From Geminocystis sp. NIES-3708 (GTDB lineage: Bacteria > Cyanobacteriota > Cyanobacteriia > Cyanobacteriales > Cyanobacteriaceae): 64,000 nt of DNA. Location: the NCBI RefSeq assembly GCF_001548095.1, contig NZ_AP014815.1:2169656-2233655 (forward strand), in the 5' to 3' direction. The notes beneath the pieces are model-generated. The model did not search any database. It had not been told where the DNA came from and saw nothing but the letters and a program-made list of their open reading frames with translations. Positions within the stretch are counted from its first letter, which is position 1; every line of letters begins with the position of its first letter. Shown piece by piece: positions 1 through 10,552 of this stretch. The position numbers and the translations under genes are program-made.

Positions 1-2
1 TA

Positions 3-1031
3 TTAGCCTCTTTTTCGATTAATTTGATCAAAAATAGCTTTATCTGCAAAAAATTGAGATTGAATTTCTCCCCAACCCCCAAAATCCTTAACGGTTACTA
101 ATTTTTTCACCGCAGGATATTGAGATGCAAATTCTTTTGCCACTTGAGGATTTGTCGAACGAAACCCAACACTAGCAAATTCTCTTTGTGCTTCGGGAGT
201 GAAAAGAAATTGTACAAAGGCTTCGGCAACTTTTCTCGTACCGTGTTTATCAACATTTTTATCTACCACTGCCACGGGGTTATCAATGGAAATATTATAG
301 TCTGTGGGAACATAAAATGGTACTTTTGAACCTTTTTTCTTAGCTAAAATTGCCTCATTTTCATAGTTTAACAACACATTACCCCTACCTCTTTTATAAA
401 ATACATCACTAGCTTCCCTTGCATCTTTCGGTAATTGAGGTACTGGTATATTACCATAAATTCTCTCAACGAAACTTCTAGCTTGAGCTTCTGTGCCACC
501 ATTGAGGGCAACTGAACCCCATAAACCCAAAAAATTCCATTGTGCCCCACCAGAAGTTTTAGGATTAGCGGTAATCACCTTGACATTTTCATTGACTAAA
601 TCTGACCATTTTCTGGGTTTTACGCCTTTTTCTCTTGTTATAAAAGTCATGACTGATTTAGTAACGATGGCATTATTTGGTGCTCTGCTTTCCCATCCGG
701 GTTTAATCAATCCTGCTTTTTCAACTTTTTTGGTATCCCCTGCTAAAGCTAAGGCAGCGACATCAGCTTCTAAACCATTAATAATAGCTTTTGTTTGAGT
801 ACCAGAACCAGCATAGCTTTGACGAAAAACCACATTTTGTCCTGTTTTCTTTTTCCATTCAGCAGTAAATTTAGGAATAATTTTCGAGTAAGCACTTTGA
901 GTAACGGCATAAGAAACAAGCGTTACGGTAAGAGGCTGTTGGGCAGTAGCGGTGAAATTAAAGGAAAATAAAAGTGTGATGCTTAAAGTGGCTAATCCTA
1001 AACCAATTAATCGTAAATATTTAGAAAACAT
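3..1031 (-). CDS. sbpA: Sulfate ABC transporter substrate-binding protein (copy 1)
   Basis: Periplasmic sulfate/thiosulfate-binding protein that delivers sulfate to the CysTWA importer. The 342 residues start with a basic, then hydrophobic signal peptide (residues 1-30, likely cleavage after ATA). The body carries the family hallmarks: LVSYAVT near the mature N-terminus, a GSGTQTKAI stretch, NPKTSGGAQWNF and LLNYENEA. It is closely similar to the next gene upstream, so the two are tandem paralogues. The stop codon sits only three bases from the window edge, and no cysTWA permease or ATPase genes are visible in the window. The family assignment is firm; the sulfate versus thiosulfate preference cannot be read from the sequence. 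Confidence 0.93.
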   Translation of the reverse strand: MFSKYLRLIGLGLATLSITLLFSFNFTATAQQPLTVTLVSYAVTQSAYSKIIPKFTAEWKKKTGQNVVFRQSYAGSGTQTKAIINGLEADVAALALAGDTKKVEKAGLIKPGWESRAPNNAIVTKSVMTFITREKGVKPRKWSDLVNENVKVITANPKTSGGAQWNFLGLWGSVALNGGTEAQARSFVERIYGNIPVPQLPKDAREASDVFYKRGRGNVLLNYENEAILAKKKGSKVPFYVPTDYNISIDNPVAVVDKNVDKHGTRKVAEAFVQFLFTPEAQREFASVGFRSTNPQVAKEFASQYPAVKKLVTVKDFGGWGEIQSQFFADKAIFDQINRKRG

Positions 1032-1269
1032 AGTTATATATTAGAGAATGGGCAACGAGCAATAGGCAATGGTATTAAAAGAAAAAACTCGATTTTAAAT
1101 ACTTTTTTGTTAATATATAGCAGTTTTAAACCCTTAATTATTTATATATTTTCATACATTAATCATAAATAGAATTAATGATAATAAGGGGTTGAATTCC
1201 CCTTACCGTCATAAAATTAATTTTATTTAAGCTACTTAAATTAAGTTATTTTTGAGAAAATATTAACTA

Positions 1270-2289
1270 CTATTTACTTCTCATAATCTGATCAAAAATT
1301 CCTTTGTCTGCAAAAAATTTAGAATCAATTTGATTCCATCCGCCTAAATCTTTAACAGTAACTAACTTTTTAATGGTAGGGTATTGTTTAGAAAATTCTT
1401 TTGCCACTTGAGCATTTGTCGAACGAAAACCAACTTTTGCAAACTCCCTTTGAGCTTGAGGAGTAAAGGTAAATTTAACAAAGGCTTCTGCTACTTTTCT
1501 TGTCCCTTTTTTATCAACATTTTTATCGACAACGGCAATGGGATTATCAATGGAGATATTAACATCTGTGGGTACAAAGTAAGGATCTTTTGCACCTTTT
1601 TGTCTGGCTAAAATAGCTTCATTTTCGTAGTTTAACAATACATCTCCTTGCCCTTGTTTGATAAATACGTCAGTGGATTCTCTGGCATCTTTAGGTAATA
1701 CAGGTACAGAATTATAAACTTTATCCACAAAAGTTTTTGCTTGAGCTTCTGTACCACCTTTAGCTGTAACTGATGACCAAAGTGCTAAAAAGTTCCATTT
1801 TGCACCACCAGATGTTTTCGGGTTAGCGGTAATCACTTTAATTTTAGGATCTGCTAATTGTGACCAATTTTTAATTTGAGGTTTACCAGGGCGAGTAATA
1901 AAAGCAACCACCGATTTAGTAACGATAGCATTGTTAGGAGATTCTTTTTCCCATCCGGGCTTAATTAATCCTGCTTTTTCAATTTTAGAGGTATCTCCTG
2001 CTAAAGCTAAAGCGACAACGTCAGCTTCTAAACCATCAATAACTGCACGAGTTTGAGAACCTGAACCACCATAACTTTGTTTAAAAATTACATTTTGACC
2101 TGTTTTCTTTTTCCAATCGGCTGTAAATTGAGGAATAATTTTTGAGTAAGCACCTTGAGTTACAGCATAAGAAACAAGGGTTATTTCTATGGGTTTTTGA
2201 GCGTTAGCAGCTACATTGGGGAATAAAACCGAAACTGATAGACTAGCTAAACCTAAACCAATTAAACTGAGGCTTTTTCTACGAAACAT
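1270..2289 (-). CDS. sbpA: Sulfate ABC transporter substrate-binding protein (copy 2)
   Basis: Second periplasmic sulfate-binding protein, 339 aa, same domain and same motifs as its downstream neighbour (LVSYAVT, GSGSQTRAV, NPKTSGGAKWNF, LLNYENEA). The signal peptide covers residues 1-30 with likely cleavage after ANA. The two genes point the same way with a 238-bp spacer, long enough for separate promoters. Copies differ by scattered substitutions and a short indel around residue 200 (IPVPQLPKDA in copy 1, VPVLPKDA here), so the duplication is not recent. Differential expression under sulfur starvation is plausible but not shown. Confidence 0.93.
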   Translation of the reverse strand: MFRRKSLSLIGLGLASLSVSVLFPNVAANAQKPIEITLVSYAVTQGAYSKIIPQFTADWKKKTGQNVIFKQSYGGSGSQTRAVIDGLEADVVALALAGDTSKIEKAGLIKPGWEKESPNNAIVTKSVVAFITRPGKPQIKNWSQLADPKIKVITANPKTSGGAKWNFLALWSSVTAKGGTEAQAKTFVDKVYNSVPVLPKDARESTDVFIKQGQGDVLLNYENEAILARQKGAKDPYFVPTDVNISIDNPIAVVDKNVDKKGTRKVAEAFVKFTFTPQAQREFAKVGFRSTNAQVAKEFSKQYPTIKKLVTVKDLGGWNQIDSKFFADKGIFDQIMRSK

Positions 2290-2373
2290 TGTTTATCTCT
2301 ATACGCATTATAAGTTTTAATAAACAAATCTAGTTGTCTTTATCAATTTAGCTTTAGAAGCTTATCTTCCCCA

Positions 2374-2389
2374 GATCGTTTCAGATCTT
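2374..2389. promoter_or_regulatory. Short inverted repeat upstream of sbpA and cheY
   Basis: The sequence AGATCGTTTCAGATCT contains the inverted repeat AGATC/GATCT with a 6-bp spacer. It lies in the 267-bp divergent intergenic region between sbpA (minus) and the CheY-like gene (plus). Nothing else in this region is recognisable. An operator role is only a guess. Confidence 0.2.
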
Positions 2390-2556
2390 TGATGGAGTAA
2401 CTATCATGGCATCAATGATTAACTGACAACCCTATTTGTTTCTCAGAAAGATTATAACGAATTTTAAAAAGTTTTTCAATACATTTTAGATAGTAGTCAA
2501 ATTCCCAGAACGAAGATATAATAAAATTGAAATGATTTAAAAATGTAATAGAAATC

Positions 2557-2916
2557 ATGCAAATTTTGGTGGTAGATGATTTAAAGTCAGAACTAGATTT
2601 AATTACTGAATATCTCAGTACCAGTGGTTATAGCGTTATCTCTGCGAATAATGGTAAAGAAGCTTTAGAAAAAATTTTGGAGAATAAACCTGATGCTATT
2701 GTTACTGATTGGATGATGCCAGAAATGGGAGGCTTAGATTTGTGTCGTCAACTGAAAAAGAATCCAAACACCGCTGATATTCCAATCATCGCTTGTACTG
2801 CTAAAGATAAAGATGTTGATCGACTTTGGGCAAAAAAACAAGGGGTTAAGGCTTATCTCGTTAAACCTTGTACAAAAGAAGAATTGATTAATGCAGTTCA
2901 ATCCATAAGCAAATAA
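2557..2916 (+). CDS. CheY-like response regulator (PilH-like)
   Basis: Stand-alone receiver domain of 119 aa with no output domain. The acidic pocket is VVDD near residues 5-8, the phospho-acceptor Asp is in VTDWMMPEMGG, and the conserved Lys is in LVKP. It is the first gene of a co-directional cluster followed by CheW-like, MCP, CheA-like and PatA-like genes. The same gene order is known from the Synechocystis pilG-pilL (Tax3) locus controlling type IV pili and phototaxis. It probably accepts phosphate from the hybrid CheA and modulates pilus motors. The PilH-versus-PilG naming is inferred from position. Confidence 0.88.
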   Translation: MQILVVDDLKSELDLITEYLSTSGYSVISANNGKEALEKILENKPDAIVTDWMMPEMGGLDLCRQLKKNPNTADIPIIACTAKDKDVDRLWAKKQGVKAYLVKPCTKEELINAVQSISK

Positions 2917-3025
2917 GATTGTATTTTATTTCAATTGAAAGTAAAATGTTTGTAAAAGTCAGGAAAATCAGTATTAACTGATACTAATTTTTGTTGATGT
3001 ATTTCTGAGATGAGTATTAAATGCC

Positions 3026-3547
3026 ATGTCCACAACTTCCTCTCTAGCTAGACTCCAAGAATTATTACCTCAATTATTTCAAAGTGTTGAAATTAAGGGC
3101 GATCGTTATTTGCGTTTTGAGATCAATAAATTATCCGCCTTGATTCCGATGATAAGTATTCAAGAATCTTTATTAGTATCTGGGGAAAAAATTACGCCTA
3201 TTCCAAAAATGCCTTCATCCATGATAGGGATAATAAGTTCCAGGGATACGGTGTTTTGCGTGTTTGATTTAAGACAATTAATGGGTTTATCTTCTTTATC
3301 CAATTATTTAAGACAGTATCATATTGTTGTACTAAAAGATTCTTCAGAATTACTAATTGGTATCGCCGTAGATAAAATTCAAGGAGTTACCCGTATTTCA
3401 CAGGAGGAAATTTTAGATTTATTCTCAACTAAAAACCTTTTTCCAATGGAGAAAAATTATTTCCAAAAATTTGTCAAACAAAAAGAGCAAGAATTATTAA
3501 TTTTAGATTTGCCAACATTATTTTCTGAGATTAAACAATCCCATTAA
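3026..3547 (+). CDS. CheW-like adaptor (PilI-like)
   Basis: CheW-domain coupling protein, 173 aa. The N-terminal stretch YLRFEI followed by the SALIPM and ITPIPKMPSSMIGII segments matches CheW folds, as does VVLKDSSELLIGIAVDKIQGV. In chemosensory arrays this protein bridges the MCP and the CheA kinase. It lies 109 bp after the CheY-like gene and 52 bp before the MCP, in the same direction, so one operon is likely. The start is taken at the ATG giving MSTTSS. Confidence 0.87.
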   Translation: MSTTSSLARLQELLPQLFQSVEIKGDRYLRFEINKLSALIPMISIQESLLVSGEKITPIPKMPSSMIGIISSRDTVFCVFDLRQLMGLSSLSNYLRQYHIVVLKDSSELLIGIAVDKIQGVTRISQEEILDLFSTKNLFPMEKNYFQKFVKQKEQELLILDLPTLFSEIKQSH

Positions 3548-3599
3548 GGACTTTTAAAGCATATTTCACCACCTAATAAAAACACAGTTGAGGGTAATT

Positions 3600-5966
3600 A
3601 TGACTATATCTAACAATAAAAATCTGATCAAAGAACAAGTATTATCTCATTCTCTGATAAGAAAAAATATCATTCATGAAGTATTATCCGATTTTCAAAA
3701 TAAATTTTTCCCTCAAAATATCTCTCAATCTTCTCGTCGCACTTTACGCAATCAGTTATTAATTACTGTTTTACCTACTGTGATTATACCTTTGGCGATC
3801 GCCTCTGGAGTAGCCATTAATTTCACTCAACGTCAAGCAAAAGATAGATTAGAAGTTGATACCATTCAAACTTTAAGATTAGCCGCCGAAGCCACTCGAC
3901 AATCAATGGAGGAGATTTTTGAAGTGACAGATATTTTAGAGGCAAATCCTACCATAACAAATGCTTTAAAAGTTGCCTCTGAAGATGTGCAAAAAAATCA
4001 ATTACCAAAAAAAATACCTGCTGTTAATGACTATTTAAAGTTACTTAGCGATAGAAAACAGTTAGATAATATTATTATTATTGAAGAAAAAGGCAACGGT
4101 ATTGGTTATAGCCAGAAACCTTCAGATATTGTAGAAACAACTTATCCTTGGTGGGATTCTGTTTCTTTGGATAACAGGAGAGTAATTGAACCAGCTTACT
4201 TTGATGAAGCCTCTGGCACTGCTTTTGTTACCTTAATTAGAACTATAAAAGATCCTATTTCTACTAATTTTTTAGGCATCACTAAAGTTAGTAAATCCAT
4301 TGAATTTTTAAATGAACAAATTTTCGATTCTTTAAAAGTAAAAATTTCTGATGCACAACAAGTACAAGTAATTAGTGTAAGTTCTGGAGAAGCCTTAAGT
4401 AGTTTTACGGTGGAAGAAGCTACGGCTTTAGGAGAAGTTAACGGAGGTAAACCATTAATCGAAGCGATACAGCTTTTTCAAAGTTCAGTTACTGATAGTC
4501 CTGAAGAGCCACAAGAAGTAATCAAGAAATTGCAAGGTAAAAATGGTATTTCTAACGTCAATATTACCAATACTGTTACCGATGAATTAGTATTATCTTT
4601 TGAATTACAAAATCGTATTTTTAACATTCTCAATGTGCCTGAAAGTGATTTGGCGGTAGTAGCGTCGGTGGCAAAAAGTGAGATTGCTCAGGCAGGGCAA
4701 GAATTAGCTCTGAATTTAACTTTCATTGCCGTGGTATTAGCAGCGATCGCCACAGGGGTTGTAATATTATTAGCTAGACAATTATCTTTACCTTTAACCA
4801 ATTTAACCAAGAAAGCTCAACAGGTAGCAGAAGGTAACTTAGATGTACAAGTAGAGTTACAAGGTACATTAGAAACCTATACTTTAGGGAATAATTTTAA
4901 TAACCTAGTAAAACGGGTAAATAACCTCATTACAGAACAAACAAAGGTAGCACAGGAGCGAGAGAAAGAAAAAGAAGCCTTAGAAGGGTCAATTTATACC
5001 CTCTTAGAAGAAGTACAAGACGCATTGGACGGAGATTTGACGGTTAAAGCCAGTTTAGACTCCATAGAAATTAGTACCGTCGCTGATTTAATTAACGCTA
5101 TTATTGACAACTTACGAGAGATTGCGATTCAGGTAAAACAATCCACAACTCAAGTAGGATCATCATTAACAGAAAATCAATTATCGATTCAAGAATTAAC
5201 TCAACAGGCTATTAAAGAAGCTCAAGCCACTAATAATACTTTAGAATCTGTGCAAGAAATGTCAAAGTCGATAGAAGTTGTGGCAGAAAACGCTAACCAA
5301 GCCGCAACTCTGGCAGAAGATGCTTTTAGGGAAACTCAAGAAGGTACGCAAGTTATGGATGATACGGTAAGTAGTATTGTCTCTTTGAGAAAAACCGTAG
5401 GAGAAACAGCGAAAAAAATGAAGCGTTTAGGAGAATCTTCCCAGAAAATTTCTCAGGTGGTGTCTTTAATTGAAGAAATAGCTTTAAAAACCAACTTATT
5501 AGCTATTAACGCTAGTGTTGAGGCAAGTAGAGCGGGGGAACAAGGACAAGGTTTTACGATTGTAGCAGAACAAGTTGGAGCATTAGCAGAACAATCCGCA
5601 ATGGCAACGAAGGAAATTGCCAAAATTGTTGCCAATATTCAGTTAGAAACTCAAGAAGTAACCCAAGCGATGGAAGTAGGTACAACTCAAGTAGTTGATA
5701 GTACTCGATTAGTGGAAGCCACCAAGCAACGTTTAGAAAAAGTTTTAGTGCGATCGCAATCCATTAACGAATTAATGCAATCCATTTCTCAAGCAACAGT
5801 AACCCAAACAGATACTTCATCTTTGGTAACAGAATTAATGCAACAAATTGCTAGTTATTCGGAAGAAAGACTGAAATCTTCTCAACAGGTATCAGAATCA
5901 ATGCGTAACACCGCACAAGTTGCTCAAAAGTTACAATCTGCTGTTGAACAATTCAAAGTTGAATAA
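3600..5966 (+). CDS. pilJ: Methyl-accepting chemotaxis protein (PilJ-like)
   Basis: Membrane chemoreceptor, 788 aa from the ATG at 3600. A TTG 12 bases upstream is also in frame, but the ATG has a GAGGG ribosome site six bases before it. Features in order: membrane segment near residues 40-65 ([16 protein letters not shown]), a periplasmic sensing region, a second membrane segment near 365-390 ([20 protein letters not shown]), HAMP-like linker, and a C-terminal MCP signalling coiled coil. The signalling hairpin is at [20 protein letters not shown]. It is flanked by cheW-like and cheA-like genes, which indicates a pilus-type chemosensory array. Confidence 0.92.
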   Translation: MTISNNKNLIKEQVLSHSLIRKNIIHEVLSDFQNKFFPQNISQSSRRTLRNQLLITVLPTVIIPLAIASGVAINFTQRQAKDRLEVDTIQTLRLAAEATRQSMEEIFEVTDILEANPTITNALKVASEDVQKNQLPKKIPAVNDYLKLLSDRKQLDNIIIIEEKGNGIGYSQKPSDIVETTYPWWDSVSLDNRRVIEPAYFDEASGTAFVTLIRTIKDPISTNFLGITKVSKSIEFLNEQIFDSLKVKISDAQQVQVISVSSGEALSSFTVEEATALGEVNGGKPLIEAIQLFQSSVTDSPEEPQEVIKKLQGKNGISNVNITNTVTDELVLSFELQNRIFNILNVPESDLAVVASVAKSEIAQAGQELALNLTFIAVVLAAIATGVVILLARQLSLPLTNLTKKAQQVAEGNLDVQVELQGTLETYTLGNNFNNLVKRVNNLITEQTKVAQEREKEKEALEGSIYTLLEEVQDALDGDLTVKASLDSIEISTVADLINAIIDNLREIAIQVKQSTTQVGSSLTENQLSIQELTQQAIKEAQATNNTLESVQEMSKSIEVVAENANQAATLAEDAFRETQEGTQVMDDTVSSIVSLRKTVGETAKKMKRLGESSQKISQVVSLIEEIALKTNLLAINASVEASRAGEQGQGFTIVAEQVGALAEQSAMATKEIAKIVANIQLETQEVTQAMEVGTTQVVDSTRLVEATKQRLEKVLVRSQSINELMQSISQATVTQTDTSSLVTELMQQIASYSEERLKSSQQVSESMRNTAQVAQKLQSAVEQFKVE

Positions 5967-6052
5967 ATAATTAATAAGAAAATTGGTTTTAATGATTCAA
6001 TAATGTTTGATTTTTCTTCAATATTTAACTGAAAAAATAGCTTATTATACTA

Positions 6053-8956
6053 ATGGATAAAGAAACGCAAATTAAGTTCAATTTTTTAGAAGAAGCACAA
6101 GGGTATTTAGATCAAATTGAATCAGTATTATTAACTTTAAATAGTGACACTTGCGATCCTTTTGGTCTTGATCTTGTATTGCGATCAGCACATTCTCTTA
6201 AAGGTGGTGCGGGAATGATGGGATTTTCTTATTTAAGTCAAGTTTCTCACCGTATTGAAGATTTTTTCAAAATTCTCAAAGTCAAAAATGATCCTCTTTT
6301 ATTTACCAGTGAAGTGGAAAGTTTACTTTTAAAAGGAGTTGATGCTTTAAGAGATATTGTCACTTTCTATCGTCAAGAAACTCCCATTGATAACGATTTT
6401 ATCGAAAATCAAATTAATCCTATTTTTAAAAATTTACGACAATATTTAGGAGATTTAGAAGAAGATGACGAAAATGCCCTTTTTGCCCTTGAACAAAGCT
6501 CTGGTGTTGAATTAGAGCTATTTGAAGAAGAAGTTGATCGTCTTTTAAATCAATTTGAGCAGCAGATTTTTTCTCTTTCAGGGGAAGAATTACAACAGGG
6601 TTTAATTGTCTTATGTGCAGAGTTGATAGTATTTAGTCAAATGGCAGATATTGAACCTTTTACCGCACTTTCTGAGTCTATCCAAGCCCAAATTTTATTT
6701 ATGGAGACTGATGATTTACCGAATTTTGCACATCAGGCGGTGAATATTTGGAAGCGATCGCACTCTCTTGTATTACGAGGAAGTTTAGATAAAATTCCAA
6801 CTATATTTGAGCCAGAAATCTTTAATTTTGATACTTCATTGAATGAGACGAATTGGGATGAAATCGAAGGTTTTAATTTAGACATAGAAACAGAATTTAA
6901 TCTTGATGATGAATACTTGACACAATTACAACAATCAGAGTCATTATCATTAAAAGATGTAGAAATTAAAATACCTCAAACCATCTTAAATAATCAAAAT
7001 AAGAAAATTATTGAGCCTTCTTTGACAAAAGATAACACATCGGAACAAGCCTTACAAATGGTGAGAATCCCTGTCAAACAATTAACTCAATTTAATACTA
7101 TTTTTGGTAAATTAATTCTCGAAAGAAATACTATTAATCGTCAATTGGAAGAGTTGAAAAACTTTGCTTCTTTATTACGAGACAGAATGATTCAATTAGA
7201 AGAATCCCAACAACAGTTAACGAAATGGTATGATAGAGCTTCCATTGAAGGATTAATAACTTCATCTTCTCAAATTTTAACATCTGCCATCAGTAACGGT
7301 TCATCTAATACCATCCTTAAAGAGTCTCAAACTGATAATTTCGATATTCTGGAAATGGATCGTTATACAGATTTACATTTGATTTCTCAAGAACAGATTG
7401 AAACCATTGTACAACTCAAAGAGGTTAGCACCGATATTCAGTTAGGATTGTTAGATATGCAAGGGGTAATCGGAGAGTTAAATCAAACTACTACCGCCTT
7501 GCAAAAAAATATCACTCGTACACAAATGACTCCTTTTGCCGATGTTGTCAAAGTGTTTCCGAGAATGATGCGAGATTTATCAGTACAATTTAAAAAACAG
7601 GTTAAACTCAACATTAAAGGTGAAGGTACTTTAATTGATCGATCCATTTTAGACAAACTTAATTCACCTCTCAATCATTTATTACGCAACGCTTTTGATC
7701 ATGGTATAGAATCCTCTGACAATCGTATTGCTAAAGGTAAATCTCCTCAAGGTAATATTACTATTGCGGCGGTTAACCGTGCTAATCAAACCATTATCAC
7801 CATTGAAGATGATGGAGACGGTATTGCCTTACAGAAAATCAAAAATCGCCTCTTACAACAAGGTATTCCTTCATCAGACATCGAGAAAATGTCAGAAGCT
7901 CAAATTCTTGACTATATTTTTGAACCCGGATTTAGTACAAAAGACAAAGTAACTGAACTTTCTGGCAGGGGAGTTGGTATGGATGTTGTAAAAACTAATT
8001 TAAGAGAAATTCGAGGAGATATTCAAGTAAAAACAAAAGAAGGTATCGGTACATCTTTTATTATTAATATCCCTTTTTCTCTCTCAGTTTTACGAGTTAT
8101 GTTATTAGAAAGAAGTGGGCTTGTTTTTGCCATTCCAATGAATAGTATTCGAGAATTAAAATCTTTTAACACTTGGGAAATTAATACCATTGATAACCAA
8201 GATAAAACCCTTTGGAAAGGGGAAAACATACCTGTTATTAAATTAGAACAACATTTAATTTTTAATCGTCCTTATAAATCAAATCCTCTCAAAGGAAATC
8301 CAAAAATTGATCGCTCAACCTTTGTAATAGTAGGAGATAACGACACTCTAGGAGGTATTTATCTTGATCGAGTTTGGGGTGAACAAGAAGTGACTGTGTA
8401 TCCGATACAATCTCCAATTCCTTTAACTCTTGGCTTCAATAATTCCATTATTTTGGGTGACGGGCGAGTAATTCCTTTAATTGATCCTTCTGAAATGTTG
8501 CAAGAATGCTTAGGAAATTCCGCCTCATCAATTCAGGTTGATAATTCTGTGAGCAAATTAACTAAAATCTATCATCCAGCACCATTTCGCAATCATATTT
8601 TAATAGTTGATGATTCCATTAATGTGCGTAATTACTTAGCTTTAACCCTGGAAAAAGCTGGTTATCAAGTAGAAGAAGCAAAAGACGGTAGGGAAGCAGT
8701 AGATAAATTATTTAATGGTTTATCAGTAAAAGCGGTAATTTCCGATGTCGAAATGCCTCGTCTTGACGGTTATGGATTATTAGAAGAAGTAAAAGGGAAA
8801 AAAGAATTTCATAATTTACCAATTATTATGTTAACTTCTCGCAGTAATGAAAAACATCGAAAAGTAGCTTTTAACTTAGGGGCAAGTGCCTACTTTTCTA
8901 AACCTTATAACGAACAAGAATTATTACAAAAATTAGAACTTTTAATTACTAAATAA
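6053..8956 (+). CDS. Hybrid CheA histidine kinase (PilL-like) with C-terminal receiver
   Basis: Chemotaxis kinase of 967 aa. The N-terminal HPt domain has the phospho-acceptor His47 in RSAHSLKGGAGMMG. The dimerisation and HATPase region follows, with N box HLLRNAFDHGIE, G1 box EDDGDGI and G2 box GRGVGMDVVK. A CheW-like regulatory domain comes next (VLRVMLLERSGLVFAIPM) and a receiver domain ends the protein (ILIVDDSINVR, Asp in VISDVEMPRLDGYG, Lys in FSKPY). This architecture matches cyanobacterial PilL/Tax kinases. It autophosphorylates on His and passes phosphate to the CheY-like and PatA-like regulators next door. Confidence 0.93.
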   Translation: MDKETQIKFNFLEEAQGYLDQIESVLLTLNSDTCDPFGLDLVLRSAHSLKGGAGMMGFSYLSQVSHRIEDFFKILKVKNDPLLFTSEVESLLLKGVDALRDIVTFYRQETPIDNDFIENQINPIFKNLRQYLGDLEEDDENALFALEQSSGVELELFEEEVDRLLNQFEQQIFSLSGEELQQGLIVLCAELIVFSQMADIEPFTALSESIQAQILFMETDDLPNFAHQAVNIWKRSHSLVLRGSLDKIPTIFEPEIFNFDTSLNETNWDEIEGFNLDIETEFNLDDEYLTQLQQSESLSLKDVEIKIPQTILNNQNKKIIEPSLTKDNTSEQALQMVRIPVKQLTQFNTIFGKLILERNTINRQLEELKNFASLLRDRMIQLEESQQQLTKWYDRASIEGLITSSSQILTSAISNGSSNTILKESQTDNFDILEMDRYTDLHLISQEQIETIVQLKEVSTDIQLGLLDMQGVIGELNQTTTALQKNITRTQMTPFADVVKVFPRMMRDLSVQFKKQVKLNIKGEGTLIDRSILDKLNSPLNHLLRNAFDHGIESSDNRIAKGKSPQGNITIAAVNRANQTIITIEDDGDGIALQKIKNRLLQQGIPSSDIEKMSEAQILDYIFEPGFSTKDKVTELSGRGVGMDVVKTNLREIRGDIQVKTKEGIGTSFIINIPFSLSVLRVMLLERSGLVFAIPMNSIRELKSFNTWEINTIDNQDKTLWKGENIPVIKLEQHLIFNRPYKSNPLKGNPKIDRSTFVIVGDNDTLGGIYLDRVWGEQEVTVYPIQSPIPLTLGFNNSIILGDGRVIPLIDPSEMLQECLGNSASSIQVDNSVSKLTKIYHPAPFRNHILIVDDSINVRNYLALTLEKAGYQVEEAKDGREAVDKLFNGLSVKAVISDVEMPRLDGYGLLEEVKGKKEFHNLPIIMLTSRSNEKHRKVAFNLGASAYFSKPYNEQELLQKLELLITK

Positions 8957-9073
8957 TTATGAAAAATAAACACTTTATTAATCAAAATAACATATATTTT
9001 CGATGTCAAAATTACTAATTACTTGAGCGAATACCATTTGCCTCTATAAATTACTCATCACTTATTACCTATT

Positions 9074-10252
9074 ATGAATACTACCTTAAAACCGATTAAT
9101 TTATTTGAAGACCTTAGTTTATCATCTACAACTGGTCAATTAGAAATTAGAAAAAATGCTGTTTCTTGGCAACTTTCTTTACTAGATGGAAAACTAGAAT
9201 TTGCGACTCATTCGTTACAATCAGGAAATACCCTTAAATATTATTTACGCAGTATTGGTTATGAAAATACAGTCAGAATTGATTTTTTAACAGAAAATAA
9301 AACTAATATTAAACAGCTAATTTATTTTTTAGAAAAAGATAATTTTATTAATGCTAAACAAAAAGCTATTATACAAAAGAAAATTACAGAAGATGCTTTA
9401 GAATCACTTTTTTGGCTCAGTAAACATCATAATGAATCAGTTTTAAATCCAGAAATAAAACCTTTACAGTGGCAAAAAAATGAAGTAATTAATTCTGAAT
9501 ATTTATTAGAAATTAAGCCATTAATTAAAAAAATTGAACAACGATGGCACCTATGGCAAAAATTAAGTCCTACTATTATTTCTCCTCATCAAAGACCAAC
9601 TTGTGCTAATACTTCTTTACTTGAAAAATCCGTTCCTTCAGGTACTTTTTCTCTTGGAGTGTTAAAACAATTAGTAAAATTAATGCATGGCTTAAGTCTG
9701 CGTGAATTAGCTTTTTTTGTTAAACAAGATGAATTAAAATTAGCCCAATTACTATCTACTTATATTAAACATGGAATTTTACAATTACACCCTCCTAAAT
9801 CACCCTTAGATTTATTACCTCAAATTCCTCAACCAATTCCACAAAAATTATCTCCCAACTTACCTACAACTAAAAAATTAGTCCCTGTTGAACAAAAATA
9901 TACTATTGTTTGTATTGACGATAGTCCTGCAATGTTAGAAATAATTAGCTCTTATTTAGATGCTGATAAATATAATTTAACAACTATTCCAGATCCTATG
10001 AAGTCTCTTTCTTCTCTGTTTAAAAGCAATCCTGATTTAATTATTATGGATGTTTCTATGCCTGGAATTAATGGAAATCGGTTATGTCAAATTCTTAAAA
10101 GTAGTCCTATTTTTAAATTTGTTCCTATTATTTTAATTAGTGGTGAAACAAACATTAAAAAGGATATTTTAGAATCAACAGGTGCAAGAGATTTTCTCCC
10201 AAAACCTTTTAATAAAGAAACCCTAATTAATCTTATTCATAAATATTGTTAA
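9074..10252 (+). CDS. PatA-like response regulator (DUF4388-type N-terminus plus receiver)
   Basis: The 392-aa protein starts with a PatA N-terminal domain (LSSTTGQLEIRKN, QLSLLDGKLEFATHS), continues with a mid region including SLRELAFFVKQDELKLAQLL, and ends with a receiver domain (VCIDDSPAMLE, Asp in IIMDVSMPGINGNRLC, Lys in LPKPFN). The layout matches PilG/PixG/PatA proteins, which in Synechocystis accompany the CheW/MCP/CheA genes. It closes the chemosensory cluster, 117 bp after the kinase, in the same direction. Its likely role is output control of type IV pili. Confidence 0.85.
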   Translation: MNTTLKPINLFEDLSLSSTTGQLEIRKNAVSWQLSLLDGKLEFATHSLQSGNTLKYYLRSIGYENTVRIDFLTENKTNIKQLIYFLEKDNFINAKQKAIIQKKITEDALESLFWLSKHHNESVLNPEIKPLQWQKNEVINSEYLLEIKPLIKKIEQRWHLWQKLSPTIISPHQRPTCANTSLLEKSVPSGTFSLGVLKQLVKLMHGLSLRELAFFVKQDELKLAQLLSTYIKHGILQLHPPKSPLDLLPQIPQPIPQKLSPNLPTTKKLVPVEQKYTIVCIDDSPAMLEIISSYLDADKYNLTTIPDPMKSLSSLFKSNPDLIIMDVSMPGINGNRLCQILKSSPIFKFVPIILISGETNIKKDILESTGARDFLPKPFNKETLINLIHKYC

Positions 10253-10552
10253 CTGAAAACTATTTAATTTTATTAAAAGAATAAAGCTGATTTATTATAG
10301 GTTAAATTAGATCATAAAACCCAACATTTTAATGAATATTATATTTAGGTAATTGCCCTAAAAATTTTCAAAAATGTGCTATTTTTTGTGCCAATAATTG
10401 CTCTTGTTTTCTTAATTCTACATCAAATAAGAAAAATTATGTATAGAAAATTATGTTTATAATAGTGATCATAATTTAGTAAAAGCCTTATAGTTTTTAA
10501 GAAATTATGATTAATTTTGATATAGAATATATTCTTTTACTTCCTGATATTT
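10253..10552. other. Intergenic region, 300 bp, no gene seen
   Basis: AT-rich spacer between the convergent PatA-like and methyltransferase genes. I see no open frame with coding character, no strong hairpin and no repeat seen elsewhere in the window. Confidence 0.5.
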
